Assembly (NCBI GenBank): GCA_905479025.1
Contig: CAJQKX010000605.1
Coordinates: 1 to 6,162 of the forward strand
Direction of reading: 5' to 3'
Length of the DNA stretch: 6,162 nucleotides
Source of the DNA: an uncultured Paraglaciecola sp.
GTDB lineage: Bacteria; Pseudomonadota; Gammaproteobacteria; Enterobacterales; Alteromonadaceae
Each line of letters starts with the position of its first letter. Position 1 is the stretch's first letter. The notes under the pieces are model-generated. The model was given only the letters and a program-made list of their open reading frames with translations, made no database searches and was not told where the DNA came from. The translations under genes and the position numbers were made by a program. Positions 1-6,162 of the stretch are shown here, piece after piece.

Positions 1-110
1 ATTACCATTCTCTGACGACGCTTAGAGGCAAACATCAAGCTATCGACCAACCAAATCAGACCCGAAACGAGTGTCAGTACAACCAGAAAGATTGAAAAAT
101 AATTAGCCAT
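1..110 (-). CDS. lepB: Signal peptidase I (leader peptidase), N-terminal fragment cut by the window edge
   Basis: Only the first 36 codons are present; the gene continues beyond the left edge. The translation begins MANYFSIFLVVLTLVSGLIW and continues through VDSLMFASKRRQRMV. This closely matches the start of E. coli LepB: a first membrane segment at about residues 4-22, followed by a basic cytoplasmic stretch (KRRQR). The catalytic Ser/Lys region and second membrane segment lie outside the window. In the known family this inner-membrane serine protease removes signal peptides from Sec- and Tat-exported proteins. Its ATG follows the lepA TAA with no intervening base, and an AGG about 8 nt upstream lies inside the last lepA codons. 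Translation is therefore probably coupled to lepA, as in the E. coli lepA-lepB operon. Identification rests on a short fragment, but the context makes it secure. Confidence 0.93.
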   Translation of the reverse strand, partial: MANYFSIFLVVLTLVSGLIWLVDSLMFASKRRQRMV

Positions 111-1907
111 TTATTTACCTACCTTCTGAAGTGCTAAAAAGGCTTCTTGAGGCAGTTCTACGTTACCTACTGACTTCATACGTTTTTTTCCGTCCTTTTG
201 TTTCTGTAATAGTTTTTTCTTACGGCTGATATCACCACCATAACACTTGGCTGTTACATTTTTACGTAATTGCTTGATGGTACTGCGAGCAATTATCTGA
301 TTACCAATAGCTGCTTGGATAGCAATATCAAACATTTGTCTGGGGATAAGCTCTTGGAGTTTTTCGACTAACTGCCTACCACGAGTCACAGCGTGGTCCT
401 TGTGCGTAATCATGGCAAGGGCGTCCACACGCTCGCTATTGATCAAAATGTCTAAGCGTGACATTTCAGCGGTTTGGAAACGCTTAAAATTATAATCCAG
501 AGATGCAAAACCTCGACTAGTCGATTTTAATTTATCGAAAAAGTCCATTACTACTTCTGCCAGAGGTAGACCATAACTCACCGCAACTTGTTTGCCGTGA
601 TAAGTCATGCTGGTTTGCATACCACGCTTTTCAACACATAACGTAATGACATTACCAAGATACTGCTGCGGCACTAATATATGCGCTTCAACTATAGGCT
701 CGTGAATCTCTTCTATATCATTGATAGCAGGTAATTTTGAAGGATTATCTACATAAATCGTTTCACCCTCTTTAGTGACTACTTCATACACAACAGTAGG
801 TGCAGTGGTGATCAAATCCAAATTATATTCACGCTCTAAACGTTCTTGGATGATTTCCATATGTAGCATACCTAAGAAACCAATACGAAAACCAAAACCT
901 AGAGCAGATGAACTCTCTGGCTCAAAAAACAAAGATGCGTCATTGAGGCTTAATTTTGCCAATGCGTCACGAAAATCTTCATAGTCATCAGAACTAATTG
1001 GGAACAGACCAGCGTAGACTTGAGGCTTGACCTTTTTAAAACCAGGGAGGGCTTCAGGTGCAGGCCGTCTCGCTAAGGTGATAGTGTCACCCACAGGTGC
1101 TCCATTAATTTCTTTTATACCAGCAACAACAAACCCAACTTCACCTGCTCTTAACACTCCAGTATCGGTTGCTTTAGGTGTGAATATACCCACTTTATCA
1201 GCTTGATGAATGCCACCAGTCGTCATTATTTTAATCTTATCATTCTTGTGTAACTCCCCCTGCATAATTCGCACAAGAGATACCACCCCTTGATAATTAT
1301 CAAACCAAGAGTCAACAATCAATGCCTTTAACGGCGCATCAATCTCACCTTCTGGTGGTGGTATTTGGCGCACAATCACTTCTAGTACTTCTTCTATTCC
1401 AATACCTGTTTTGGCAGAACAGCGCACTGCATCGATAGCATCTATACCGACTATGTCTTCTATTTCCTCTGCGACACGGTCAGGTTCAGCTTGGGGTAGA
1501 TCAATCTTGTTTATAATTGGCACCACTTCCATGTTTAAATCAATGGCGGTATAGCAATTCGCCAATGTTTGAGCCTCTACTCCCTGCCCGGCATCAACAA
1601 CCAACAATGCCCCTTCACAAGCAGCAAGTGAACGTGAGACTTCATAAGTAAAATCTACATGTCCTGGCGTATCGATAAAGTTTAATTGATAAGTCTGACC
1701 ATTTCTTGCGGTGTAGTTCAGCGTAACACTTTGCGCTTTGATGGTAATACCACGTTCTTTTTCGATATCCATTGAGTCAAGGACTTGTGCAGACATTTCT
1801 CTGCTGCTCAATCCTCCACAATGTTGGATGAGCCGATCGGAAAGAGTTGATTTACCGTGGTCTATATGAGCAATAATTGAGAAATTACGTATGTGCTTGT
1901 GTTGCAT
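111..1907 (-). CDS. lepA: Elongation factor 4 (LepA), ribosome-associated GTPase
   Basis: This is a full-length 598-residue protein, the usual size for LepA/EF4. The GTPase domain carries every expected motif: G1 AHIDHGKS at 13-20, G2 RGITI at 52-56, G3 DTPGH at 79-83, G4 NKID at 133-136 and G5 SAKTG at 164-168. EF-G-like domains follow. The C-terminal domain unique to LepA is present, with a lysine-rich tail ([12 protein letters not shown] and onward) that contacts the ribosome in the known family. EF4 binds ribosomes in a GTP-dependent way; back-translocation and roles in initiation or 30S assembly have been proposed. It acts in the cytosol and at the membrane. The ATG at 1907 is supported by alignment to family N-termini, although no good Shine-Dalgarno precedes it (the upstream bases are AT-rich). 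It is followed without a gap by lepB. No frameshift or missing residue is seen. Confidence 0.98.
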   Translation of the reverse strand: MQHKHIRNFSIIAHIDHGKSTLSDRLIQHCGGLSSREMSAQVLDSMDIEKERGITIKAQSVTLNYTARNGQTYQLNFIDTPGHVDFTYEVSRSLAACEGALLVVDAGQGVEAQTLANCYTAIDLNMEVVPIINKIDLPQAEPDRVAEEIEDIVGIDAIDAVRCSAKTGIGIEEVLEVIVRQIPPPEGEIDAPLKALIVDSWFDNYQGVVSLVRIMQGELHKNDKIKIMTTGGIHQADKVGIFTPKATDTGVLRAGEVGFVVAGIKEINGAPVGDTITLARRPAPEALPGFKKVKPQVYAGLFPISSDDYEDFRDALAKLSLNDASLFFEPESSSALGFGFRIGFLGMLHMEIIQERLEREYNLDLITTAPTVVYEVVTKEGETIYVDNPSKLPAINDIEEIHEPIVEAHILVPQQYLGNVITLCVEKRGMQTSMTYHGKQVAVSYGLPLAEVVMDFFDKLKSTSRGFASLDYNFKRFQTAEMSRLDILINSERVDALAMITHKDHAVTRGRQLVEKLQELIPRQMFDIAIQAAIGNQIIARSTIKQLRKNVTAKCYGGDISRKKKLLQKQKDGKKRMKSVGNVELPQEAFLALQKVGK

Positions 1908-1992
1908 AAAATTTTAGAAAATTACCAAGTGGTTTTGTTTCCAAGCAACTAGTTAAATAAATATAAGTCGCTAGAGAATGGGACAAAAATTA

Positions 1993-2021
1993 AATAGAAA
2001 AGAATTTTACAGTTTTATCAA
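1993..2021 (-). promoter_or_regulatory. Candidate housekeeping promoter for lepA-lepB
   Basis: On the minus strand, TTGATA (2016-2021; five of six match the -35 consensus) lies 17 bp before TCTATT (1993-1998; four of six match the -10). This would start transcription near 1986 and leave a leader of roughly 80 nt before lepA. In E. coli lepA can also be reached by transcription from the rpoE module. The spacer is very AT-rich, so chance matches are likely, and the call is tentative. Confidence 0.3.
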
Positions 2022-2078
2022 TCACTTTGCGACACAACAAAAGAATTGTTTCTTGTTTTTTGTAAGAGAATAGGAAAC

Positions 2079-2567
2079 TTAGACTTGTTTGACTTGGATA
2101 TTATCAATTTCCAAGGGAAAAATTCTGAGAATACGAGGGTAAAAATCACCTTGATCAGAACGGCTTAAAAAGCGACGCACAAATCTAAATGTAAAATAAG
2201 TGCTAAAAGCGGAGAACAATATCAACCACCCTTCGACTATTAATCCTATTAATGGCAAGATACTTTGTCCGACAAGTGCAGACAAAACAAGGGCCAATAA
2301 AGGCAAACAATAAACCAACGCAGAAGCTTTAAGTAAGTTCTCTTCCGGTATCCCTAAACTGACCTTTTGCCCAACTTCAACCATTTCATTCAATCGAAAG
2401 CGCAATATTTCTCGCTTTCTTGCAAAAATTTTTGCGATGGCTCCTGTGCCGCAATTGGATTGAGCTTCACAACTGCCACATGTTGACTTAATTTGTGTTT
2501 CAACCAATACAACCTGCTGAGAGTTGTGGTGTTCGATAGCACAAATCACTCCAATCTCCTCAATCAT
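2079..2567 (-). CDS. rseC: RseC/MucC-family inner-membrane protein with CX2CX5C motif
   Basis: This 162-residue protein matches the RseC/MucC family in length and architecture. The N-terminal soluble part holds three cysteines, C30, C33 and C39, in a CX2CX5C pattern (STCGSCEAQSNC), as in E. coli RseC, followed by the GQKVSLGIPE motif at 66-75. Two hydrophobic segments at about 81-104 and 106-126 form a membrane hairpin, and a short basic tail follows (RFVRRFLSR). In E. coli, RseC has at most a minor effect on sigma-E and acts with the Rsx complex to keep SoxR reduced. A metal- or Fe-S-binding role for the cysteines is inference. Its ATG shares one base with the rseB stop codon (TAATG), which points to translational coupling. 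It is the last gene of the rpoE module, 171 bp before lepA. Confidence 0.95.
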   Translation of the reverse strand: MIEEIGVICAIEHHNSQQVVLVETQIKSTCGSCEAQSNCGTGAIAKIFARKREILRFRLNEMVEVGQKVSLGIPEENLLKASALVYCLPLLALVLSALVGQSILPLIGLIVEGWLILFSAFSTYFTFRFVRRFLSRSDQGDFYPRILRIFPLEIDNIQVKQV

Positions 2568-3601
2568 TATTTAATTCTTTGAATTGATTTAGCAATGGCA
2601 TTGGCAGTGCTTGCTGGTAGCTTCCCAATAATAGTGATGATTAGTTCACCATGCTCAATAGTTAGCAATGTGTCAGACTGAACTGTGCCCACTAAATTAT
2701 CCTGTGGCTTATTGTTATCTCTGCCTTGTAAATAGACAGAGACATCAACCAAACCATCACTCAACATAATGTATTCAACTACTCCACTCGATCTAGACAA
2801 ACGACGTAAGTCTCTTTTTACTATTGTCATACCTCTAGGAATATAGCCAATTTCCCAAAGTGAATTAAGTGTAGCGCTTGTACTAAAACTGACCACCTCA
2901 GGCAACATTCCGGGCTCAATTTTTGCAAAAAAAGGATCAGGCTCTTTAGCTATTTGTATACTTGTCACTTGAATTTGCTCCAGAAGCTGACCTTCTTGAC
3001 CGAACATGTTCAATTTTAATAACAACCCTGTTTCTTGATCAAGCCAAACATTTAAGCCAAAGCGAGTTTTGTCTTTACTGATTATTCGGATTTGTTGCGC
3101 CGAGCGCCCCGCGATCCGACTACGGCCGATCATAATGAATTCGTAACCCAGCAACAATTTTTCTGGGTTTTGCAAAAACTCGCTAGGAAAAGGTCCGTTG
3201 ATAATAGATGTTTGCAAGCTGTAAGGAGGAACGTTAGGTTCAAAATAACTGACTTTATTTCCAATACGAACAACTTCTCGGCCTGGGCCATTCAAAAGAT
3301 TAAGTTGTTCCATTTCGAGGCCATCTTCATTCACCCCGTGACGCCAAAGATAGGGCTGGGAATCTACAGCGGGTTTTAATAAAACAAAGGAAATAGTGTA
3401 ATTGAGAGACTTAACTGCTTCGGACATCTTCGCTAACCATGCTTGCGCACTATTAGGTGTATAAGAATTGGTAGTGTTAATCTTTTGTACTTGTGCAAAA
3501 GATTGAAAAGGAACAAAAACACTAATCAGCAGAGTCAATATGACCCTGCTAGCAATTTTATTAGGGTGTATTTTCAACAATGTCTGATTGTGCCTCTTCA
3601 T
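2567..3601 (-). CDS. rseB: RseB/MucB periplasmic regulator of sigma-E
   Basis: RseB binds the periplasmic part of RseA and blocks its cleavage by DegS; in E. coli LPS intermediates displace it. From the chosen ATG the protein has 344 residues. It opens with a basic n-region and a hydrophobic core (VILTLLISVFVPF), then a likely signal peptidase site after SFA at residue 36, so the mature protein is periplasmic. The large LolA-like domain spans about 50-220, with conserved LNY (66-68), GPGREVV-IGNKVSYFEP (105-122) and IGRSRIAGR (158-166). The smaller C-terminal domain begins near 248 (LWEIGYIPRGM) and ends at ITIIGKLPASTANAIAKSI. The frame stays open to ATGs at 3637 and 3634, but these add 12 residues ahead of a normal signal peptide, so 3601 is preferred. 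No start has a strong Shine-Dalgarno. The gene overlaps the rseA end by 41 bp with this start. Confidence 0.95.
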   Translation of the reverse strand: MKRHNQTLLKIHPNKIASRVILTLLISVFVPFQSFAQVQKINTTNSYTPNSAQAWLAKMSEAVKSLNYTISFVLLKPAVDSQPYLWRHGVNEDGLEMEQLNLLNGPGREVVRIGNKVSYFEPNVPPYSLQTSIINGPFPSEFLQNPEKLLLGYEFIMIGRSRIAGRSAQQIRIISKDKTRFGLNVWLDQETGLLLKLNMFGQEGQLLEQIQVTSIQIAKEPDPFFAKIEPGMLPEVVSFSTSATLNSLWEIGYIPRGMTIVKRDLRRLSRSSGVVEYIMLSDGLVDVSVYLQGRDNNKPQDNLVGTVQSDTLLTIEHGELIITIIGKLPASTANAIAKSIQRIK

Positions 3602-4193
3602 TAGTGATTTTTGGATCCGAAATCTCAGAACCATCATTAGTCAGTTGAATCGTTTTAAAACGTAATTGTTGTTTATGATCTGTCATATACGCATTGATTC
3701 GACGTCTTTGTTCAGCCCCATCAGAGTTCGGTATTGCAGGAGATTGATCAAAACTCACTGGTGACAAACCACCTTGAATGCCCGGGATATGAGGGGCTGC
3801 ATTAAATGGTTGGTCTAAGTCAGCCTGATTAAATTGTTGAACCCCAATTATCATCACTACGGCAACCGAGGCAGCAATAGCCATTTGTCCGCCTTGTTTT
3901 GCAAAGGGAACAACATTACCAACTAAAGGTAGGTCACGCCAAGTTCTCTTTGGAGCCAATAATGTAGGCTCAGACTCCAACGCTTTAGCAACCATATTAG
4001 CAATATCAATATCAAAATTAATATTTAATGGAAGTTCCTGACGCAAACTATCACGAATAAGGTGGTAACTTTTCCATTTTAGCTGCAAATCAGTATCATT
4101 TTTTATCGCATCCAACACATGAATGCTCGATGAGCTAGAAGCGATATATTCTCCATCGACTAAGGCTGACAAATTTTCAAGTTTTTGCGACAT
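3561..4193 (-). CDS. rseA: Anti-sigma-E factor RseA, single-pass inner-membrane protein
   Basis: This 210-residue protein aligns with E. coli RseA throughout. The cytoplasmic anti-sigma domain (about 1-85) contains LSALVDGE (8-15) and the WKSYHLIRDSLR motif (40-51) that grips sigma-E. One membrane segment covers about 103-118 (MAIAASVAVVMIIGVQ), and the rest is periplasmic. In E. coli, DegS cuts between V148 and S149 of SPVS; here the same SPVS occurs with V146 and S147. RseP cuts E. coli RseA at A108-C109, and the aligned bond here is A108-S109. The RseB-binding stretch is conserved as EQRRRINAYM (161-170). The acidic tail after about 185 is divergent. The ATG at 4193 follows a GGGA about 10 nt upstream. 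The gene lies 43 bp after rpoE and overlaps rseB, so it is in the same operon as its target sigma factor. Confidence 0.97.
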   Translation of the reverse strand: MSQKLENLSALVDGEYIASSSSSIHVLDAIKNDTDLQLKWKSYHLIRDSLRQELPLNINFDIDIANMVAKALESEPTLLAPKRTWRDLPLVGNVVPFAKQGGQMAIAASVAVVMIIGVQQFNQADLDQPFNAAPHIPGIQGGLSPVSFDQSPAIPNSDGAEQRRRINAYMTDHKQQLRFKTIQLTNDGSEISDPKITNEEAQSDIVENTP

Positions 4194-4236
4194 ACATTGT
4201 GATTCCCGCTAATTTAATTTTTTCTTTGATTTAAAA

Positions 4237-4818
4237 TCAATCATTCATCAATAATGGTTGAATAACTTTATCTAATGCTTCTCTTGCCCTGAATATTCTC
4301 GACCTGACGGTTCCTACTGGGCAATCCATAACATTAGCAATATCCTCATAGCTTAGCCCCTCTAGTTCACGCAAGCTTATAGCCATACGTAAATCTTCAG
4401 GTAGCTTTTCCATGGCGTCAAACAACAGCGTCTCCATTTGCTCTGACATTAAGTTTTTTTCGGGTGAATTATTTTCTTTCAATGCATCACTGCCGTCATA
4501 ATAATCTGCTTCATCAGCATCAACATCACTTGCTGGGGGCTTTCTCCCTTGAGACACCAGATAATTTTTTGCACTATTTACAGCTATTCTATATAGCCAA
4601 GTATAAAAAGCGCTATCACCTCTAAAATTTGGTAAGGCTCTGTAAGCTTTTACAAACGCCTCTTGCGTTACATCTGCCACGTCCCCTGAATTTTTAACAT
4701 ATCTAGAGACTAAATAGGATACTTTTTGTTGGTACTTTGTTACCAACAACCCGTATGCGTTTTTATCTCCGCGTTGCACTCTTTCAACAATTTGTTGGTC
4801 TGCTATCTGCTCGCTCAT
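4237..4818 (-). CDS. rpoE: RNA polymerase sigma-E factor (ECF family, extracytoplasmic stress)
   Basis: This is a 193-residue ECF sigma factor, close to the 191 of E. coli RpoE and highly similar along its length. Region 2 (about 20-90) contains the core-binding and -10 recognition helices, including DVTQEAFVKAYRAL (49-62) and FRGDSAFYTWLYRIAVNSAK (65-84). An acidic linker follows (about 98-125). Region 4 (about 130-182) has LPEDLRMAISLRELEGLSYE and a helix-turn-helix ending MDCPVGTVRSRIFRARE that reads GGAACTT-type -35 elements. In the known system it is held by RseA and, when released, drives outer-membrane repair genes and its own operon. The start at 4818 is backed by family alignment; AGGAG lies 12 nt and AAGG 6 nt upstream. 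A sigma-E type promoter sits about 50-80 bp upstream. It ends TGA, 43 bp before rseA. Confidence 0.98.
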   Translation of the reverse strand: MSEQIADQQIVERVQRGDKNAYGLLVTKYQQKVSYLVSRYVKNSGDVADVTQEAFVKAYRALPNFRGDSAFYTWLYRIAVNSAKNYLVSQGRKPPASDVDADEADYYDGSDALKENNSPEKNLMSEQMETLLFDAMEKLPEDLRMAISLRELEGLSYEDIANVMDCPVGTVRSRIFRAREALDKVIQPLLMND

Positions 4819-4870
4819 TTCGAGCCTTTACTCCTGTACGAAAATAAACTACGGCTCATGCAAGCACTAC

Positions 4871-4898
4871 TATTGACTCTATGAAATTTGAAAAGTTC
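4871..4898 (-). promoter_or_regulatory. Sigma-E dependent autoregulatory promoter of rpoE-rseA-rseB-rseC
   Basis: On the minus strand, GAACTT (4893-4898) is followed after exactly 16 bp by TCAATA (4871-4876). The known sigma-E consensus is GGAACTT, about 16 bp, then TCTAA/TCAAA-like. The E. coli rpoE autoregulated promoter has the same GAACTT-16-TC arrangement ahead of the same gene. The only -35 departure is C for the first G. The AT-rich tract just upstream (4900-4930) could act as an UP element. Transcription would start near 4865, giving a leader of roughly 45 nt. A separate housekeeping promoter for rpoE could not be assigned. Confidence 0.8.
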
Positions 4899-4914
4899 GA
4901 ATATATCCAACTTT

Positions 4915-4928
4915 TTTTTTCGAAAAAA
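4915..4928. repeat. AT palindrome (T6-CG-A6) in the divergent spacer
   Basis: Six T, CG and six A form a perfect 14-bp palindrome, inside a longer tract of nine T, CG and six A (4912-4928). It sits 17 bp upstream of the sigma-E -35 hexamer, in the position where an UP element or a bent A-tract would act. It could also be a weak hairpin in a transcript. Function is not established. Confidence 0.5.
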
Positions 4929-4971
4929 CAAAAATGTTTAATTGAATTACTGTCAGTAAAGGAAATTTACA

Positions 4972-4997
4972 TACAATCCGCTATGAAAAGCATTGTA
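4972..4997. repeat. Inverted repeat TACAAT-N14-ATTGTA upstream of nadB
   Basis: Two exact 6-bp inverted arms (4972-4977 and 4992-4997) are 20 bp apart, about two helical turns. They lie 60-85 bp before the nadB start in a spacer with no other assigned role. This could be an operator for a dimeric repressor of nadB. In AT-rich DNA such short arms also arise by chance. The sequence does not fit the enterobacterial NadR box (TGTTTA-N6-TAAACA). Confidence 0.3.
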
Positions 4998-5056
4998 ATT
5001 TATAACGTGTAAATTAGTATTGCCTAACAAATCGACCATATTACCTAGTTTACCTT

Positions 5057-6162
5057 ATGCACTCTACTATTGAACACCAATGTGACGTACTTATTATTGG
5101 AAGCGGCGCCGCAGGATTAAGTCACGCCTTAAAACTTGCAGATCATTGCCAAGTGATAGTGTTAAGTAAAAGTGATGTATCTGAAGGGTCAACCAAATAT
5201 GCCCAAGGCGGCATTGCAGCCGTTTTTGATGAAAATGATTCTATTGCCTCACATGTTGAGGACACACTATTAGCTGGCGACGGTTTGTGTGATAGAAGCG
5301 CTGTTGAGTTCACCGCATCTCAAGCCAAAACTTCTATGCAATGGCTAATTGATTTTGGAATGCCATTTGACCGGGAAAGCTCAGAAAACGGTGAAACTCG
5401 ATTTCATCTGACTAGAGAAGGAGGTCATAGCCACAGACGAATTTTACACTCAGCCGACGCCACTGGCGCCGCAGTGCAAGTCACTCTTATTGAAGCAGTG
5501 CAGCAGCATCCTAACATTCACCTATTTCAACGCTATAACGCCGTAGATTTAATCAAAAGTCAAAACACAAAAAATCTATTGTTAGGCGCCTATGTATGGA
5601 ACAGAAAACGGGAAAGAGTGGAAATAATTCGTAGTAAGTTTGTTTCCTTAGCAACAGGCGGAGCAAGTAAGGTTTATCAATATACGTCTAATCCAGACGT
5701 ATCTAGTGGTGATGGTATTGCTATGGCTTGGCGCGCAGGATGTCGGGTTGCTAATATGGAATTTAATCAATTTCATCCAACATGTTTGTATCATCCAGAA
5801 GCGCGAAATTTTTTAATTACTGAAGCTTTACGAGGCGAAGGTGCGAAACTTTGTCATCCTGACGGTACCCTTTTTATGCATAAATTTGATAAAAGGGGTG
5901 ATTTGGCTTCACGAGATATCGTCGCCAGAGCCATTGATTTTGAGATGAAAAGGTTAGGCGCTGATTGTATGTATCTGGACATCAGCCATAAACCAAGTGA
6001 TTTTATTGTTAAGCACTTTCCAAATATTTATCGAAAGTGTCGCTCTTTGGGAATCGATATTACTCAGCAGCCCATCCCGGTTGTACCAGCAGCACATTAC
6101 AGTTGCGGTGGAGTCGTCACAGATACATATGCCAAAACTGATATAGATAACTTATATGCGAT
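5057..6162 (+). CDS. nadB: L-aspartate oxidase (quinolinate synthase subunit B), 3' end beyond the window
   Basis: NadB is the cytosolic FAD enzyme that oxidises L-aspartate to iminoaspartate, which NadA then condenses to quinolinate for de novo NAD synthesis. The frame is open from 5057 to the right edge, giving 368 codons of about 535. The FAD-binding GSGAAG is at 15-20, followed by [12 protein letters not shown] (45-56) and [12 protein letters not shown] (117-128). Residues aligned with the E. coli active site are all present: E121, H240 (FNQFHP), R286 (SRDIVARA) and H347 (PAAHYSCGG). The rest of the FAD domain and the C-terminal helical domain lie outside. The start is fixed by residue-for-residue alignment with E. 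coli NadB and by an in-frame stop at 5015-5017 with no other ATG between. No Shine-Dalgarno is visible before it. It diverges from rpoE, a conserved gammaproteobacterial arrangement. Confidence 0.97.
   Translation, partial: MHSTIEHQCDVLIIGSGAAGLSHALKLADHCQVIVLSKSDVSEGSTKYAQGGIAAVFDENDSIASHVEDTLLAGDGLCDRSAVEFTASQAKTSMQWLIDFGMPFDRESSENGETRFHLTREGGHSHRRILHSADATGAAVQVTLIEAVQQHPNIHLFQRYNAVDLIKSQNTKNLLLGAYVWNRKRERVEIIRSKFVSLATGGASKVYQYTSNPDVSSGDGIAMAWRAGCRVANMEFNQFHPTCLYHPEARNFLITEALRGEGAKLCHPDGTLFMHKFDKRGDLASRDIVARAIDFEMKRLGADCMYLDISHKPSDFIVKHFPNIYRKCRSLGIDITQQPIPVVPAAHYSCGGVVTDTYAKTDIDNLYA

Noticed and set aside
183..189. Run of seven A on the coding strand near the lepA end, resembling a -1 frameshift slippery site.
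   Set aside because: It encodes the conserved lysines of the LepA tail; a -1 shift would meet a stop after a few codons, and no stimulatory structure is visible.
775..984. Open frame of 69 codons on the + strand.
   Set aside because: It is antisense to conserved lepA codons, with no recognisable product or ribosome-binding site.
2040..2069. Possible hairpin with a following T-run (AAGAA / TTCTT then GTTTTTT), terminator-like on the + strand.
   Set aside because: The stem is only five AU-rich pairs, and there is no + strand gene here to terminate; on the minus strand no U-run follows.
2334..2339. GAACTT on the minus strand within rseC as a possible sigma-E -35.
   Set aside because: No TC-type -10 element occurs at 15-17 bp downstream, and it lies in coding sequence.
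3092..3379. Open frame of 95 codons on the + strand.
   Set aside because: It is antisense to conserved rseB codons and resembles no known protein.
4012..4038. A perfect GGAACTT on the minus strand inside rseA, with TTTGA 15 bp downstream, resembling an internal sigma-E promoter for rseB-rseC.
   Set aside because: The -10 lacks the critical C of TCNNA, the spacer is short, and the bases are explained by the codons for the conserved QELP region.
4195..4197. Second ATG four bases upstream of the rseA start.
   Set aside because: It is out of frame and reaches a stop after six codons.
4935..4940. TGTTTA resembling half of a NadR box upstream of nadB.
   Set aside because: The second half (TAAACA after six bases) is absent.

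Overview
The window reads as chromosomal core DNA from a marine-type gammaproteobacterium, most likely in or near the Alteromonadales (Alteromonas/Glaciecola-like). This is inferred from the AT-rich base composition, proteins that align almost residue by residue with their Escherichia coli counterparts, and a gene order identical to the E. coli nadB / rpoE-rseA-rseB-rseC / lepA-lepB locus. No mobile element, CRISPR array, tRNA, rRNA or foreign cassette is visible.

Layout from right to left. nadB (L-aspartate oxidase) starts at 5057 on the + strand and runs off the right edge. A 238-bp divergent spacer (4819-5056) separates it from the minus-strand envelope-stress module: rpoE (sigma-E), rseA (membrane anti-sigma factor), rseB (periplasmic co-regulator) and rseC (membrane protein with a cysteine motif). 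The spacer holds a good sigma-E type promoter (GAACTT, 16 bp, TCAATA) pointing into rpoE, so the module appears autoregulated. A 43-bp gap separates rpoE from rseA; rseA and rseB overlap by about 41 bp; rseB and rseC share one base (TAATG). A 171-bp spacer without a convincing terminator follows, then lepA (ribosomal GTPase EF4) and the first 36 codons of lepB (signal peptidase I), whose ATG directly abuts the lepA stop codon.

Functionally, RpoE directs transcription of envelope-repair genes, and RseA holds it at the inner membrane. RseB shields RseA from proteolysis. In E. coli, misfolded porins and LPS signals trigger sequential cleavage of RseA by DegS and RseP. The residues around both E. 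coli cleavage sites are recognisable in this RseA. RseC is linked to the Rsx/SoxR redox system. LepA and LepB serve translation and protein export. NadB starts NAD synthesis and is a neighbour by conserved synteny, not by pathway.

I found no new biological system here. The points worth a second look are small: the sigma-E promoter and its AT-rich flank, the conserved RseA cleavage sites, the rseA/rseB overlap with an ambiguous rseB start, the missing Shine-Dalgarno before nadB, and an unassigned inverted repeat in the divergent spacer.
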